The position numbers and the translations under genes are program-made. A DNA stretch of 64,000 bases, taken from NCBI RefSeq assembly GCF_002752635.1, contig NZ_AYTW01000005.1, positions 124,001-188,000 of the forward strand, in the 5' to 3' direction. Shown in pieces: positions 54,259 through 63,599 of this stretch. Numbering within the stretch: the stretch's first letter is position 1; every line of letters starts with the position of its first letter. Source of the stretch: Mesotoga sp. Brook.08.105.5.1. GTDB taxonomy: Bacteria; Thermotogota; Thermotogae; Petrotogales; Kosmotogaceae. The notes beneath the pieces were generated by a model. That model was not told the DNA's origin. It did not search any database and saw only the letters and a list, made by a program, of their open reading frames with translations.

Positions 54259-54579
54259 ATGAGTAGAGTGAAGAGAGAAGACATTGTAATGGTGATATCT
54301 GGTAAAGACAGGGGCAAGAAGGGCAAAGTTCTTAAGACAATTCCCTCGGAGAAGAAGATAATAGTTGAGGGTGTCAACTTCACGAAAAAGCATCAGAGAC
54401 CAACCAATCAATACCGTGAAGGTGGAATAATTGAAAGGGAATCTCCAATATATGTTTCGAAAGTGATGGTTGTCTGCCCCAACTGTAATAAGCCTACGAG
54501 AGTTGCGCACAAAATCCTTGAGAATGGCGAAAAGGTTAGAGCCTGCAAGAAGTGCGGCGAGATAATCGATAAGGTCTAA
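54259..54579 (+). CDS. rplX: 50S ribosomal protein L24, with C-terminal CxxC pairs
   Basis: L24 is an assembly-initiating KOW-domain protein. The 106-residue protein has [19 protein letters not shown] and [19 protein letters not shown]. Two CxxC pairs in [14 protein letters not shown] and [11 protein letters not shown] suggest a zinc knuckle. The start ATG 54259 (MSRVKRED) follows GAGGAGTGA; a GTG at 54250 is inside that SD. Confidence 0.94.
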   Translation: MSRVKREDIVMVISGKDRGKKGKVLKTIPSEKKIIVEGVNFTKKHQRPTNQYREGGIIERESPIYVSKVMVVCPNCNKPTRVAHKILENGEKVRACKKCGEIIDKV

Positions 54580-54595
54580 TGGGGAGGAATTGTTG

Positions 54596-55156
54596 ATGGC
54601 ATACGAATACGTCCCTTTGAAAGATAGATTTGAAAATGAAGTAGTCCCTACCATGACTAAGGAATTTGGTTATAAGAACAGGCTGGAAGTGCCAAGAGTC
54701 TCCAAAATAGTAGTAAACATGGGTATTGGAGAGGGATCTAGAAATGCGGATCTTCTCGATCTCCATGGTAAGGAATTGATGACGATAGCGGGACAGAAGC
54801 CAGTGGTGACGAAAGCCAAGAAGAGTATAGCCAACTTTAAACTTCGTGATGGAATGCCGGTGGGATTGAAGGTTACCCTCAGAGGTCCAAGGATGTACAA
54901 CTTCCTTTACAAGCTGATAAATATTGTTCTTCCGAAGCTGAGGGACTTCAGAGGCGTTGATCCGGACTCGTTTGACGGCAGAGGCAATTATGCAATGGGA
55001 CTTCCCGAACAGCTAGTCTTTCCCGAAATTGTGCCTGATCAGATAAAACGAGTTCAGGGAATGGACATAATAGTTGTTACCACGGCCAAGACTGACGAGG
55101 AGGCCAGAAGGTTGCTTGCTCTTCTAGGACTTCCTTTCAAGAGAGTCATGGTCTAA
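54596..55156 (+). CDS. rplE: 50S ribosomal protein L5
   Basis: L5 binds 5S rRNA and the P-site tRNA loop. The 186-residue protein has [40 protein letters not shown] and [20 protein letters not shown]. The start is ATG 54596 after GGGAGGAAT; TTG 54590 would be too close to the SD. Confidence 0.96.
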   Translation: MAYEYVPLKDRFENEVVPTMTKEFGYKNRLEVPRVSKIVVNMGIGEGSRNADLLDLHGKELMTIAGQKPVVTKAKKSIANFKLRDGMPVGLKVTLRGPRMYNFLYKLINIVLPKLRDFRGVDPDSFDGRGNYAMGLPEQLVFPEIVPDQIKRVQGMDIIVVTTAKTDEEARRLLALLGLPFKRVMV

Positions 55157-55168
55157 GGAGGTAGGTGC

Positions 55169-55354
55169 ATGGCGAAGAAATCATTAATCGAAAAGTGGAA
55201 ACGAGAACCCAAGTTCAAAGTAAGGAAATATAACAGATGCAATCTTTGTGGCAGACCTAGAGCAGTGTATAGAGAGTTCGGTCTTTGCAGAGTGTGCTTT
55301 AGACAGCTGGCTTCCGAGGGAAAACTCCCCGGTGTGAAGAAAGCAAGCTGGTGA
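55169..55354 (+). CDS. rpsN: 30S ribosomal protein S14, zinc-binding type Z
   Basis: The 61-residue protein carries two CxxC pairs in [20 protein letters not shown] and [20 protein letters not shown], identifying the short zinc type of S14. AAGGAGGTAGG precedes ATG 55169. Confidence 0.97.
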   Translation: MAKKSLIEKWKREPKFKVRKYNRCNLCGRPRAVYREFGLCRVCFRQLASEGKLPGVKKASW

Positions 55355-55367
55355 GGAGGGAAATGTA

Positions 55368-55772
55368 ATGTGGAGTGATCCCATAGCCGACATGCTCACT
55401 AGAATAAGAAATGCCAACGCTGCCTTCAAGGAGAGCGTGGATATACCGGCTTCAAATCTGAAGAAGAAGTTGCTTGATATTCTGAAGGCGGAAGGCTATA
55501 TAGACGATTATAAATACATAGAGGATGGCAAACAGGGTGTCTTGAAAGTCTTCTTGAAGTACAAGGGAGACAGAAGGCACAAGATCAACGTCATCTCTGG
55601 AATCGTGAGAATTTCCAAACCTGGCAGAAGGATGTACGTGAACAAGGACAAACTTCCGAAGGTAAAGTCAGGTATGGGAATAGCAATTATAAGTACTTCC
55701 AGCGGAGTGATGACAGACAAGCAGGCCCGTTCGCAAGGCGTCGGCGGCGAAGTCATCTGCTACGTATGGTAG
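55368..55772 (+). CDS. rpsH: 30S ribosomal protein S8
   Basis: S8 binds the 16S central domain and, in E. coli, represses the spc operon. The 134-residue protein begins [20 protein letters not shown] and ends in [20 protein letters not shown] with the family STSSGVMTD motif. GAGGAGGGAAATG is the SD-start region, ATG 55368. Confidence 0.96.
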   Translation: MWSDPIADMLTRIRNANAAFKESVDIPASNLKKKLLDILKAEGYIDDYKYIEDGKQGVLKVFLKYKGDRRHKINVISGIVRISKPGRRMYVNKDKLPKVKSGMGIAIISTSSGVMTDKQARSQGVGGEVICYVW

Positions 55773-55785
55773 GGAGGGAATTCTG

Positions 55786-56340
55786 ATGTCTAGACTACTT
55801 AAACATTCCATAAAAATCCCTGCTGGTGTATCATACAAAATCGAAGGAAACTTGATCACTGTGAAGGGACCGAAAGGCGAGCTGAAACAGGAACTCCTTC
55901 CTCTTGTGAAGATCGAAGCCGACGAAAAAGAGCTCTGGGTGAAGTCAAATGAGGATGTTGTGATAAGAAAGAGCGATTACAAGAGATTGGCCAAGTATGC
56001 CGGGACCTTTTGGTCGCTAATAAACAACATGGTTGTGGGTGTTACACAAGGGTTTGTTAAGGAACTCGAAATCGTTGGAGTAGGTTACAGAGCTCAGCTT
56101 CAAGGAAAGAAGCTTGTAATGAATCTCGGTTACGCTCATCCGGTTGAGGTCGATCCTCCTGCTGGAATAGAGTTTGAAGTGCCAGCGCCGCAGGCTATAG
56201 TTGTCAAAGGAATTGACAAGTACTTAGTTGGCCAGGTTGCTGCGAACATCAAGCGATGGAGAATACCGATCGTTTATTCCGGAAAGGGAATACGTTACAA
56301 GGGAGAAGCAATCAGAACTAAAGTCGGTAAGAAGGTCTAA
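55786..56340 (+). CDS. rplF: 50S ribosomal protein L6
   Basis: L6 lies near the GTPase-associated centre. The 184-residue protein begins [20 protein letters not shown] and contains [10 protein letters not shown]-like [14 protein letters not shown] and [10 protein letters not shown]-like [20 protein letters not shown] at its end. ATG 55786 follows GGGAGGGAATTCTG. Confidence 0.95.
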   Translation: MSRLLKHSIKIPAGVSYKIEGNLITVKGPKGELKQELLPLVKIEADEKELWVKSNEDVVIRKSDYKRLAKYAGTFWSLINNMVVGVTQGFVKELEIVGVGYRAQLQGKKLVMNLGYAHPVEVDPPAGIEFEVPAPQAIVVKGIDKYLVGQVAANIKRWRIPIVYSGKGIRYKGEAIRTKVGKKV

Positions 56341-56357
56341 TCAAGGAGGCGGCTGGA

Positions 56358-56726
56358 GTGTTCAAACATAAAGATAAAAAGGAACAAAGGCGAAAGAGAC
56401 ATCTTCGCGTCAGGTCTGCAGTTTCCGGAACATCGGAAAGACCGAGACTAGCAGTCTTCAGAAGCGAGAAGCACATATATGCTCAACTAATAGACGATTC
56501 TAAGGGAGTAACCCTTGTTGCGGCCTCGACGGTAGACAAGGAAATTAGAGGTTCTGTTGAGAAGTCATGGAATGTCGATGCTGCGAAAAAGGTTGGGGAG
56601 CTCCTCGCAAAGAAGGCGAAAGACAAGGGAATCACCAGCGTGGTCTTCGACCGTGGAGGATTCAAGTTCCATGGAAGAGTCAAGTCACTTGCCGAGGGCG
56701 CTCGAGCAGGTGGACTACAGTTCTGA
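56358..56726 (+). CDS. rplR: 50S ribosomal protein L18
   Basis: L18 binds 5S rRNA with L5. The 122-residue protein has [40 protein letters not shown] and [23 protein letters not shown] 56358 follows AAGGAGG. Confidence 0.96.
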   Translation: MFKHKDKKEQRRKRHLRVRSAVSGTSERPRLAVFRSEKHIYAQLIDDSKGVTLVAASTVDKEIRGSVEKSWNVDAAKKVGELLAKKAKDKGITSVVFDRGGFKFHGRVKSLAEGARAGGLQF

Positions 56727-56739
56727 GGAGGTGAAGAAG

Positions 56740-57345
56740 ATGGCTGAAGAGATGAAGAATGATCGCAATTCGAAATCTTCACGCGATGGAAGAAGAAGCC
56801 CCAGAGCTTCCAGAAACGCCCCTGTGGAAAAGCAGGTTGAAGACAACGAATTTGAAGAAAGAATCATTGAAATACGTAGAGTGACGAAGGTGGTGGCCGG
56901 CGGCAAGAACTTGTCTTTTAGAGTTGTTGCAGTTGTGGGCAATCGAGATGGAAAGGTCGGTCTTGGAATTGGTAGTGCCAGGGAGGTCCCCACTGCAATC
57001 AGGAAGGCAGTGCTAGAAGCTAAGAAGAATGTTACTGAAGTTGCGGTAAGAAACGAAACCGTACCACATGAGACAATTGGAAGACAGGATTCTGCAAAGA
57101 TAATGCTTAAGCCTGCCGGTCCAGGAACGGGAATTATTGCTAACTCGCCTGTTAGGGCGGTCGTTGAGCTGGCAGGGGTCAAGAATATCCTAACGAAGTC
57201 CCTTGGATCATCGAACACGCTCAATATGGCTAGAGCTGCTCTGAATGGTTTGGTTAGCCTAAGATCTCCCCAGGATTTTGCAAAGCTAAGGGACGTACCT
57301 CTGAAGGCGGTTTTCCACGGAGTCAACGAGGAGGAAGGTCAGTAA
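56740..57345 (+). CDS. rpsE: 30S ribosomal protein S5
   Basis: S5 helps translational fidelity with S4 and S12. The 201-residue protein has [20 protein letters not shown] and [19 protein letters not shown]. The N terminus (about residues 1-35) is an extra basic/acidic extension. The start ATG 56740 follows GAGGAGGTGAAG; the frame reaches back to 56557 within rplR in another phase and is not real. The stop overlaps rpmD (TAATG). Confidence 0.95.
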   Translation: MAEEMKNDRNSKSSRDGRRSPRASRNAPVEKQVEDNEFEERIIEIRRVTKVVAGGKNLSFRVVAVVGNRDGKVGLGIGSAREVPTAIRKAVLEAKKNVTEVAVRNETVPHETIGRQDSAKIMLKPAGPGTGIIANSPVRAVVELAGVKNILTKSLGSSNTLNMARAALNGLVSLRSPQDFAKLRDVPLKAVFHGVNEEEGQ

Positions 57346-57533
57346 TGGCAAAGAGTTTGAGAATTCGATTAATAAAGAGTCCGATTGGTTATAACAGAAG
57401 ACAGCTGAAGACGGTTAAGGCACTTGGTCTTGGAAAGCTGGACAGTGAAGTGGTTCAGCCTGATTCTCCGCAGATTAGAGGCATGGTGAATGCAGTGCGA
57501 CATCTTCTTGCTGTTGAAGAACTTGATGACTGA
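57345..57533 (+). CDS. rpmD: 50S ribosomal protein L30
   Basis: L30 is a small 50S protein absent from some bacteria. The 62-residue protein has [20 protein letters not shown] and [20 protein letters not shown], the family sequence. ATG 57345 overlaps the rpsE stop. Confidence 0.95.
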   Translation: MAKSLRIRLIKSPIGYNRRQLKTVKALGLGKLDSEVVQPDSPQIRGMVNAVRHLLAVEELDD

Positions 57534-57546
57534 AGGGGGTAGGAAG

Positions 57547-57993
57547 ATGGCTTTTAAAGTTGAGGATCTAAGTCCGACGCCCGGTTCGAGAACAAGAGAG
57601 AAAAGAATAGGACGCGGTACCGGTTCGGGAATGGGAAAGACCGCCACCAGAGGCCACAAAGGCCAGGGAAGAGCGACAGGCAAGGTGGCTGCACGCTTCG
57701 AGGGCGGACAGACACCCCTATTCAGAAGAACACCAAAAAAAGGGTTCAAAAACCGAGGTTCTATAGCGTATGCAACTGTAAATATCTCGACTCTCGAAGA
57801 GAGATTTGAAAGTGGTAGCGAGATTTCGCCCGAGATACTCGTCAAGAACAAGATACTGAAAGATCTCAAAGACGGAGTGAAAATATTGGCGAGAGGTGAA
57901 TTGACTAAGTCTTTCGTCGTCAAGGCAAATGCATTTAGCGCTACTGCCAAGGAGAAGATTGAAGCTGCTGGTGGAAAGGCAGAGGTGATCTGA
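57547..57993 (+). CDS. rplO: 50S ribosomal protein L15
   Basis: L15 is a late assembly protein of the 50S subunit. The 148-residue protein begins [20 protein letters not shown] with the G-rich N-terminal tail ([20 protein letters not shown]) and has [18 protein letters not shown]. The start ATG 57547 follows GGGGGTAGGA. The frame is open to 57490, inside rpmD. Confidence 0.96.
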   Translation: MAFKVEDLSPTPGSRTREKRIGRGTGSGMGKTATRGHKGQGRATGKVAARFEGGQTPLFRRTPKKGFKNRGSIAYATVNISTLEERFESGSEISPEILVKNKILKDLKDGVKILARGELTKSFVVKANAFSATAKEKIEAAGGKAEVI

Positions 57994-57995
57994 CA

Positions 57996-59297
57996 ATGTG
58001 GAATGCCCTGAAGAACGCGTTCAAGATTCCTGAGCTCAGAGACAGAATCCTCTTCACATTCCTTGCACTGGCTGTCTTCAGACTAGGGGTTTATATACCA
58101 ATCCCCGGTATTAATATCCAGGCCTGGTCAACTTACTTTGGGGCTCTATCTGAAGGCGGGGCCGGAGGATTCATAGGCTTCTTTGATGTTTTCACAGGTG
58201 GGGCAGTCGAGCAGTTTTCAATATTTCTGATGAGTGTTACTCCATACATAAACGCGCAGATTATGCTTCAACTTCTCACTGCTGTGGTTCCGAGTCTGAA
58301 GGAAATGCTCAAGGAAGGTGAAGAGGGAAAGAAGAAATACGCTCGCTACACGAGGATGTTGACGGTCGGACTTGCGAGTCTTCAAGGATTCCTTATATCA
58401 TTTGGCCTCTCTTCTAACACTGCAATAATGGCAATTCCTAATAGAATTCTGTTTGTTCTTCTGTCCACCTCCACTCTTATAGGTGGTACAATGTTCCTTT
58501 TGTGGCTCGGTGAGAGAATTACCGAGAAGGGAATCGGGAACGGAATATCGGTTCTTATCTTCGGAGGAATAGTTGCCAGATACCCTGCTTCTATAATGCA
58601 GGTAGTAGTCGCGTTGTCGCCAGTTCAGTGGGCGATTTTACTAGCGATAGCTGTCTTCACAGTTGTTGCCATTATTTACGTACAGATGGGGGAGAGAAGG
58701 ATTGAAGTGCAGTATGCCAGAAGAGTTACGGGCAGAAGGGTCTATGGGGGAGTTTCTACCCACATTCCCATTAAGGTTAATCAAGGTGGAGTCATTCCGA
58801 TAATATTCAGTTCTGCAATAATGATGCTACCTCAGTTTATTGCTACTGCCTTTCCTGAGGGAAGTGGCGGTAGGAATGTAATTCAGTCACTTTTTGCCCA
58901 GACTTCTCCCGTATACATTCTCCTGTATGGTGGAATGGTTTTCTTCTTCACGTTCTTCTATAGCTCTTTGGTTTTCGATGTGAGGGAGGTTTCGGATAAT
59001 ATACGTAACTACGGAGGATACATCCCAGGAATCAGGCCCGGATTTTCTACTCAACAATACATTCAGAGAGTTCTGAACAGAGTTGTCTTCATGGGAGCCG
59101 TCTTTTTGGTTGTAATTGCGTTGCTTCCGTTAGTTATAGGCGGGATTTTCAGCATTGGCGGCCTCGCTATTGGAGGAACTTCAATGCTGATTGCTGTGGG
59201 TGTTGCGATTGATATCCTTCAGCAGATGGAAACGCATCTCATGGTCAGACACTATGAGGGATTTGTAAAGAAAGGCAAGTTGCGAGGAAGGAGATAA
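57996..59297 (+). CDS. secY: Protein translocase subunit SecY
   Basis: SecY forms the export channel used with SecA (36.7 kb). The 433-residue polytopic protein has 10 expected TM helices and the family blocks LGVYIPIPGIN, FDVFTGGAVEQFSIFLMSVT, ITEKGIGNGISVLIFGGI and RRVYGGVSTHIPIKVNQGG. The cytosolic loops C4 and C5 are of normal size. It starts at ATG 57996, two bases after the rplO stop. Confidence 0.97.
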   Translation: MWNALKNAFKIPELRDRILFTFLALAVFRLGVYIPIPGINIQAWSTYFGALSEGGAGGFIGFFDVFTGGAVEQFSIFLMSVTPYINAQIMLQLLTAVVPSLKEMLKEGEEGKKKYARYTRMLTVGLASLQGFLISFGLSSNTAIMAIPNRILFVLLSTSTLIGGTMFLLWLGERITEKGIGNGISVLIFGGIVARYPASIMQVVVALSPVQWAILLAIAVFTVVAIIYVQMGERRIEVQYARRVTGRRVYGGVSTHIPIKVNQGGVIPIIFSSAIMMLPQFIATAFPEGSGGRNVIQSLFAQTSPVYILLYGGMVFFFTFFYSSLVFDVREVSDNIRNYGGYIPGIRPGFSTQQYIQRVLNRVVFMGAVFLVVIALLPLVIGGIFSIGGLAIGGTSMLIAVGVAIDILQQMETHLMVRHYEGFVKKGKLRGRR

Positions 59298-59299
59298 GT

Positions 59300-59959
59300 A
59301 TGAATGTGATTCTCATGGGTCCTCCTGGCGCAGGAAAGGGGACGCAGGCAAAGAGATTAGCCCAGAAATTCGATATTCCGCACATATCCACTGGCGATAT
59401 GTTGAGGGAAGCCGTGGCTGCTGGCACTGACCTCGGACTTAAGGTCAAAGAGATAATGGACAGAGGGCTTCTCGTCCCCGATAACCTGATGATCGACCTG
59501 GTTAGGGAGAGGTTGTCAAGAGAGGACGCAAAGTACGGATTCATACTTGATGGCTTTCCAAGAACTGTCGAACAGGCAATAGCTCTTGACGAAATGCTTA
59601 TGTTGCTCGAGAAGAAGATCGATGTTTCACTCCTAGTAAATGCGACTGAAGAGGAAGTTGTGAACCGGATTTCAAGCAGGAGAGTTTGTTCCGAATGTGG
59701 TAAGGTTTACAATCTCCTGACGCTGAAGCCAAGAAATGAAGGTCGATGTGACATTGACGGCAGTAAGCTGGTTCAGCGTGATGACGACAAACCTGAAACT
59801 GTGCGGGCAAGGTATAGAGTTTATTTGGAAAAGACTGAGCCTGTTGTCAACTACTATTCAGAAGAAAAGGGAAACCTAATAGAGGTTGATGGTTCAGGAG
59901 AAATCAATAGTGTCACAGCCCAAATCGTTGATCATCTGGAGAAGGCAAAACATGGTTAG
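59300..59959 (+). CDS. adk: Adenylate kinase, zinc-LID type
   Basis: Adk equilibrates ATP, ADP and AMP. The 219-residue protein has the P-loop GPPGAGKGTQAKRLAQKF, the AMP site STGDMLREAVAAGT, LDGFPRTVEQA and a long LID. The LID carries CSECGKVYNL and, about 23 residues after the second Cys, CDIDGSK, giving a Cys-Cys-Cys-Asp zinc site as in many Gram-positive and thermophilic Adks. ATG 59300 lies just after the secY stop, and the end overlaps map. Confidence 0.96.
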   Translation: MNVILMGPPGAGKGTQAKRLAQKFDIPHISTGDMLREAVAAGTDLGLKVKEIMDRGLLVPDNLMIDLVRERLSREDAKYGFILDGFPRTVEQAIALDEMLMLLEKKIDVSLLVNATEEEVVNRISSRRVCSECGKVYNLLTLKPRNEGRCDIDGSKLVQRDDDKPETVRARYRVYLEKTEPVVNYYSEEKGNLIEVDGSGEINSVTAQIVDHLEKAKHG

Positions 59960-60704
59960 GTTGAAATCTCCAGAAGAAATATGTAAAATCGAATTTGCTG
60001 CGAAGATCGTTGCGGAGGTGTTGGCAGTCGTAGAAGCTTACGCAGTTGAAGGAGCTTCTGCGAACGATATGGAAAGAGCAGCTGAAGATGTGATCAATAG
60101 AAGAGGTGGCATCCCCGCATTCAAGGGCTATAATGGATACCCTTATACTCTCTGTGTATCAGTGAATGAAGAAGTTATTCACGGGTTTCCCTTGAAAGCG
60201 AAAGTCTTCTCTGAGGGCGATATCGTCTCTGTCGATTGTGGAGTAGTCAAAGATGGCTTCATCGGAGACGCCGCAAGGTCTTTTGTTGTAGGAAGTTATT
60301 TATGCGAGAAAGACAGGTTACTCATGGAGCGGACGGAAGAGGCGCTCTGCAAGGGTATTGAAGTGGCCGTTGCCGGCAATAGGCTCGGTGACATAGGCTT
60401 CGCTGTTCAGAGCTGCGTGGAAAGCGCAGGTTTTTCTGTGATAAGAGACTATGTAGGCCACGGAGTGGGCGTAAGTCTTCATGAGGATCCTCAGGTGCCC
60501 AATTATGGAAGACAGGGAAGCGGAATGCTATTGAGAACAGGTATGACCCTTGCGATCGAACCCATGGTTGCGAGCGGACACTACAGTTTAGAGACCCTGG
60601 AAGACGGATGGACCGTAGTTACTGAGGACAGGTCGCGTGCAGCTCATTTTGAGCATGACATAGCGATTATGGAAGACGGTCCAAAAATCCTTTCCAGACT
60701 GTGA
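59952..60704 (+). CDS. map: Methionine aminopeptidase, type I
   Basis: Map removes the initiator methionine. The 250-residue protein has the metal ligands Asp in SVDCGVVKDGFIGDAAR, His in YVGHGVGVSLHEDPQVPNYG, and Glu in AIEPMVASG and HFEHDIAI. It starts at ATG 59952, overlapping the adk stop; the frame is open to 59886. Confidence 0.96.
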   Translation: MVRLKSPEEICKIEFAAKIVAEVLAVVEAYAVEGASANDMERAAEDVINRRGGIPAFKGYNGYPYTLCVSVNEEVIHGFPLKAKVFSEGDIVSVDCGVVKDGFIGDAARSFVVGSYLCEKDRLLMERTEEALCKGIEVAVAGNRLGDIGFAVQSCVESAGFSVIRDYVGHGVGVSLHEDPQVPNYGRQGSGMLLRTGMTLAIEPMVASGHYSLETLEDGWTVVTEDRSRAAHFEHDIAIMEDGPKILSRL

Positions 60705-60716
60705 GGAGGATCACTG

Positions 60717-60962
60717 GTGTCGGACAAGAGCGATATTATAAAGATGGATGGAATAGTTGTGGAATCGATGCCCAACGCGACCTTCAAGGTCGAACTGGAA
60801 AACGGCCACTCTGTTCTTGCTCACATCTCTGGGAAAATGCGCAAGAACTTCATCAGGTTGATCCCCGGCGATAAGGTCGTAGTAGAGGTTTCAATATATG
60901 ACCTGACCAAAGGAAGAATTGTTTATCGAAAAAGGATAGACAAAGGAGGAGAAACGAATTGA
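60717..60962 (+). CDS. infA: Translation initiation factor IF-1
   Basis: IF-1 blocks the A site during initiation. The 81-residue OB-fold protein has [40 protein letters not shown] and [12 protein letters not shown] 60717 follows GAGGAGGATCAC. Its stop overlaps the rpmJ start (TTGA). Confidence 0.96.
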   Translation: MSDKSDIIKMDGIVVESMPNATFKVELENGHSVLAHISGKMRKNFIRLIPGDKVVVEVSIYDLTKGRIVYRKRIDKGGETN

Positions 60963-61075
60963 AAGTCCGCGCTTCGGTAAAGAAGAGATGTGAACACTGC
61001 AAGGTTATTAGACGTAATGGAAGAATAAGAGTTGTATGCGAGAAAAATCCAAAGCACAACCAGCGTCAGGGTTGA
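60959..61075 (+). CDS. rpmJ: 50S ribosomal protein L36, zinc type
   Basis: The 38-residue protein ([20 protein letters not shown] then [17 protein letters not shown]) carries the C-x2-C, C and H zinc ligands of the C+ form of L36. The TTG start at 60959 overlaps the infA stop and has AAGGAGGAG upstream. The gene is short and easily missed, but the sequence is unmistakable, and its place after infA is the standard one. Confidence 0.97.
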   Translation: MKVRASVKKRCEHCKVIRRNGRIRVVCEKNPKHNQRQG

Positions 61076-61087
61076 GGAGGGATATAG

Positions 61088-61456
61088 ATGGCACGTATCC
61101 TTGGTGTTGAGCTTCCGAATAATAAGAAGACGTTCGTTGCCCTGACCTATATCTACGGTATAGGGTACACAAGAGCAAACGAGATTCTTACTGGAACTGA
61201 GATCAACGGTGACAAAAGAGCAAAGGACCTGACAGACGAGGAAGTAAGTAGAATTGCGAAATTCATCAACGAGCACTACAAAGTTGAGGGTGAGCTAAGG
61301 ACCGAAGTTGACAGGTCAATCAAGCGACTAATCGAGATTGGAAGTTATAGAGGTTACAGGCACAGAAACGGACTTCCTGTTCGCGGTCAAAAGACACATT
61401 CCAACGGAAGAACAAGGAAGGGTTCTAGAGCCAGTAAGATTCGGAAGAAGAGCTAA
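61088..61456 (+). CDS. rpsM: 30S ribosomal protein S13
   Basis: S13 links the 30S head to the 50S subunit. The 122-residue protein has [31 protein letters not shown], and the C-terminal [23 protein letters not shown] 61088 follows GAGGAGGGATATAG. Confidence 0.97.
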   Translation: MARILGVELPNNKKTFVALTYIYGIGYTRANEILTGTEINGDKRAKDLTDEEVSRIAKFINEHYKVEGELRTEVDRSIKRLIEIGSYRGYRHRNGLPVRGQKTHSNGRTRKGSRASKIRKKS

Positions 61457-61474
61457 GACGGGAGGTAAAAGCGA

Positions 61475-61861
61475 ATGGCAAAGAGACCAGCAGCCAAGAA
61501 GAGAAAAAAGCTAACTACTGATAGAGGGGTAATACATATAAAGTCCTCTTTCAACAACACAATAATCACCCTGACGGATCCCGAGGGTAATACCCTTATG
61601 TGGACTTCAGGCGGAACTGCCGGATACTCCGGTTCGAAAAAATCCACACCATATGCTGCCCAACTTGGCGCAGACAGGATAGCCAAAGAAGCTATTAAGT
61701 TGGGAATCACAAGAGTAGGAATAGAAGTTAAAGGCCCAGGTTCGGGACGAGAAGCTGCAATCAGAACTATTCAAGCGGCAGGTCTCACTGTTGAGACGCT
61801 TAAGGATATCACGCCACTGCCTCATAACGGTTGCAGGCCAAGAAGAAGAAGAAGAGTCTGA
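61475..61861 (+). CDS. rpsK: 30S ribosomal protein S11
   Basis: S11 lies on the 30S platform. The 128-residue protein has [39 protein letters not shown] and [15 protein letters not shown], which are conserved. ATG 61475 follows GGGAGGTAAAAGCGA. Confidence 0.97.
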   Translation: MAKRPAAKKRKKLTTDRGVIHIKSSFNNTIITLTDPEGNTLMWTSGGTAGYSGSKKSTPYAAQLGADRIAKEAIKLGITRVGIEVKGPGSGREAAIRTIQAAGLTVETLKDITPLPHNGCRPRRRRRV

Positions 61862-61877
61862 TTTAGGAGGGAGTTGA

Positions 61878-62504
61878 ATGGCCAGATATACAGGACCAGT
61901 GTGTAAGCTTTGTCGTCGCGAAGGGTTCAAGCTTTATCTAAAAGGTGAAAGGTGTTTTTCACCAAGATGTGCTCAAGTCAAGAGACCTGTAGCACCTGGA
62001 CAGCACGGAGCCTCGACAAGAAAGCTTACTCAATACGGAATGCAATTAAGATCGAAACAGGTAGTCAAGAGGATTTATGGAGTCCTTGAGAGACAGTTCA
62101 GAAGATATTTCGAAGCGGCTTTGAGAAAGAGTGAAGAGACAGGAAGCGCTCTGGTTAAGATCCTTGAATCAAGACTAGATAACATGGTCTTCAGGATGGG
62201 ATTTGCATCCAGCAGGAGACAGGCAAGACAGCTGGTTAACCATGGACATGTCCTAGTCAATGGTAGAAGGGTCAATAAACCCTCCTTTAACCTTAGAGTC
62301 GGTGATATCGTGGAGATCAGAGAGAAGAGCAGAGCGGTCGTACCGATCAAAGAAGCGGTAGAAGCATCGAAAGAAAGAACAGCCTATCCGTGGGTTGAGG
62401 TAGATTACGAGACATTCAGAGGGACCTACCTGAGATACCCTGTAACCGAAGAAGTAGAGATTCCAGTTGATCTGCAGTCGATTATCGAGCTCTACTCCAA
62501 GTAA
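61878..62504 (+). CDS. rpsD: 30S ribosomal protein S4
   Basis: S4 nucleates 30S assembly and in many bacteria represses the alpha operon. The 208-residue protein begins [20 protein letters not shown] with two CxxC-like pairs (VCKLC here and a second pair RCFSPRC) typical of the zinc form, and has the S4 domain [23 protein letters not shown] 61878 follows AGGAGGGAGTTGA. Confidence 0.96.
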   Translation: MARYTGPVCKLCRREGFKLYLKGERCFSPRCAQVKRPVAPGQHGASTRKLTQYGMQLRSKQVVKRIYGVLERQFRRYFEAALRKSEETGSALVKILESRLDNMVFRMGFASSRRQARQLVNHGHVLVNGRRVNKPSFNLRVGDIVEIREKSRAVVPIKEAVEASKERTAYPWVEVDYETFRGTYLRYPVTEEVEIPVDLQSIIELYSK

Positions 62505-62537
62505 ATCCGATTCTTACCTTCTTGGAAGGAGGTGTGT

Positions 62538-62552
62538 GCCCGAATTCTGGGC
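62538..62552 (+). promoter_or_regulatory. Hairpin between the SD and ATG of rpoA
   Basis: GCCC (62538-62541) and GGGC (62549-62552) form a 4-bp GC-only stem around GAATTCT. The SD AAGGAGGTG (62525-62533) is 25 bases from the ATG at 62559, too far for direct use. Folding the stem would bring it to about 10 bases. Confidence 0.45.
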
Positions 62553-62558
62553 GAAATA

Positions 62559-63578
62559 ATGTTGACATCAATAATGCCCAAGAACTTGCGAATTGAAGAA
62601 GAACGAGAGGATCAGAACAGCTATTTCACAAGGTTCATCCTTTCTCCAATGGAAAGAGGATACGCCACTACTATTGGGAACTCGCTAAGGAGGGTTCTAC
62701 TCTCATCGATACCTAGTATGGCGATCACAAAGCTTAAAATACCTGGGAAGTATCACGAATACGATGTTATCGACGGAGTTAAAGAGGACATCCTTGAAAT
62801 CATCCTCAATTTCAAGAAAGTCCAGCTGAAACCTGCTCTAGAGTTCTCTGACGCAGTAAAACTAACTCTTGAAAAGGTAGGACCTGGGGTTATCACTGCA
62901 GGGGATATAAAGACTCCCACCGGTGTTGAAGTGGTAAACCCATCGCAATATGTGGCTACTCTCAACACGGATTCGGTTGTCTATATTGAGCTTTTCGCAG
63001 AGATAGGAAGAGGATTTGTCCCTGTTTCAGAGATGGAGATCGAGCACGACGTAGAAATGATATACATTGATGGAATCTTTAGTCCGGTATTGAAAGTCAA
63101 CTTCCAGACAGAGAACGTTCGTGTAGGAAAGAGGACCGACTATGATAAACTCGTTCTCGACGTCTGGACGAAGAAATCGATAACTCCTTCTGATGCTTTG
63201 ATGAGAGCAACTGATATCCTTATAAGGCATTTTGAGGTTGTTTCAAGCGGGCTTGGTCAACCGACCCAAGGACTAACCGGATCAACCATCGAGCCAGAGG
63301 AAGAAGAGACAATCACCGAAGAGAGTGAGATGAGTTCAGAAGTTTCTCAGGCGGATGAACAAGACTCAAACTCCGTCGCTGCGAAGAAGGTCGAAGAACT
63401 TGATCTTTCAGTGAGATCTCTTAACTGCCTTAAACGAGATAAGATAAACAGAATTGGCGATCTTCTTGACAAGAGTGAGGCCGATCTTCTGAAGATCAGA
63501 AATTTCGGTGAGAAGTCAATGCTTGAAGTCGTTAAGAAACTGAGAGAAAAGTTCAACATCGTGCTCAAGAAAGAATGA
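62559..63578 (+). CDS. rpoA: RNA polymerase alpha subunit
   Basis: The 339-residue protein is the assembly platform of RNA polymerase. The NTD begins MLTSIMPKNLRIEEERED and has GYATTIGNSLRRVLLSSIPS and PGKYHEYDVIDGVKEDILEI. An acidic, Glu/Ser/Gln-rich linker (about residues 230-270) leads to the alpha-CTD LDLSVRSLNCLKRDKINRIG with the two HhH motifs. The start is ATG 62559 by homology to the alpha N terminus; a GTG 62532 inside the SD would add nine codons. Confidence 0.95.
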   Translation: MLTSIMPKNLRIEEEREDQNSYFTRFILSPMERGYATTIGNSLRRVLLSSIPSMAITKLKIPGKYHEYDVIDGVKEDILEIILNFKKVQLKPALEFSDAVKLTLEKVGPGVITAGDIKTPTGVEVVNPSQYVATLNTDSVVYIELFAEIGRGFVPVSEMEIEHDVEMIYIDGIFSPVLKVNFQTENVRVGKRTDYDKLVLDVWTKKSITPSDALMRATDILIRHFEVVSSGLGQPTQGLTGSTIEPEEEETITEESEMSSEVSQADEQDSNSVAAKKVEELDLSVRSLNCLKRDKINRIGDLLDKSEADLLKIRNFGEKSMLEVVKKLREKFNIVLKKE

Positions 63579-63599
63579 TTGTGAGGAGGCCTATAAGAG

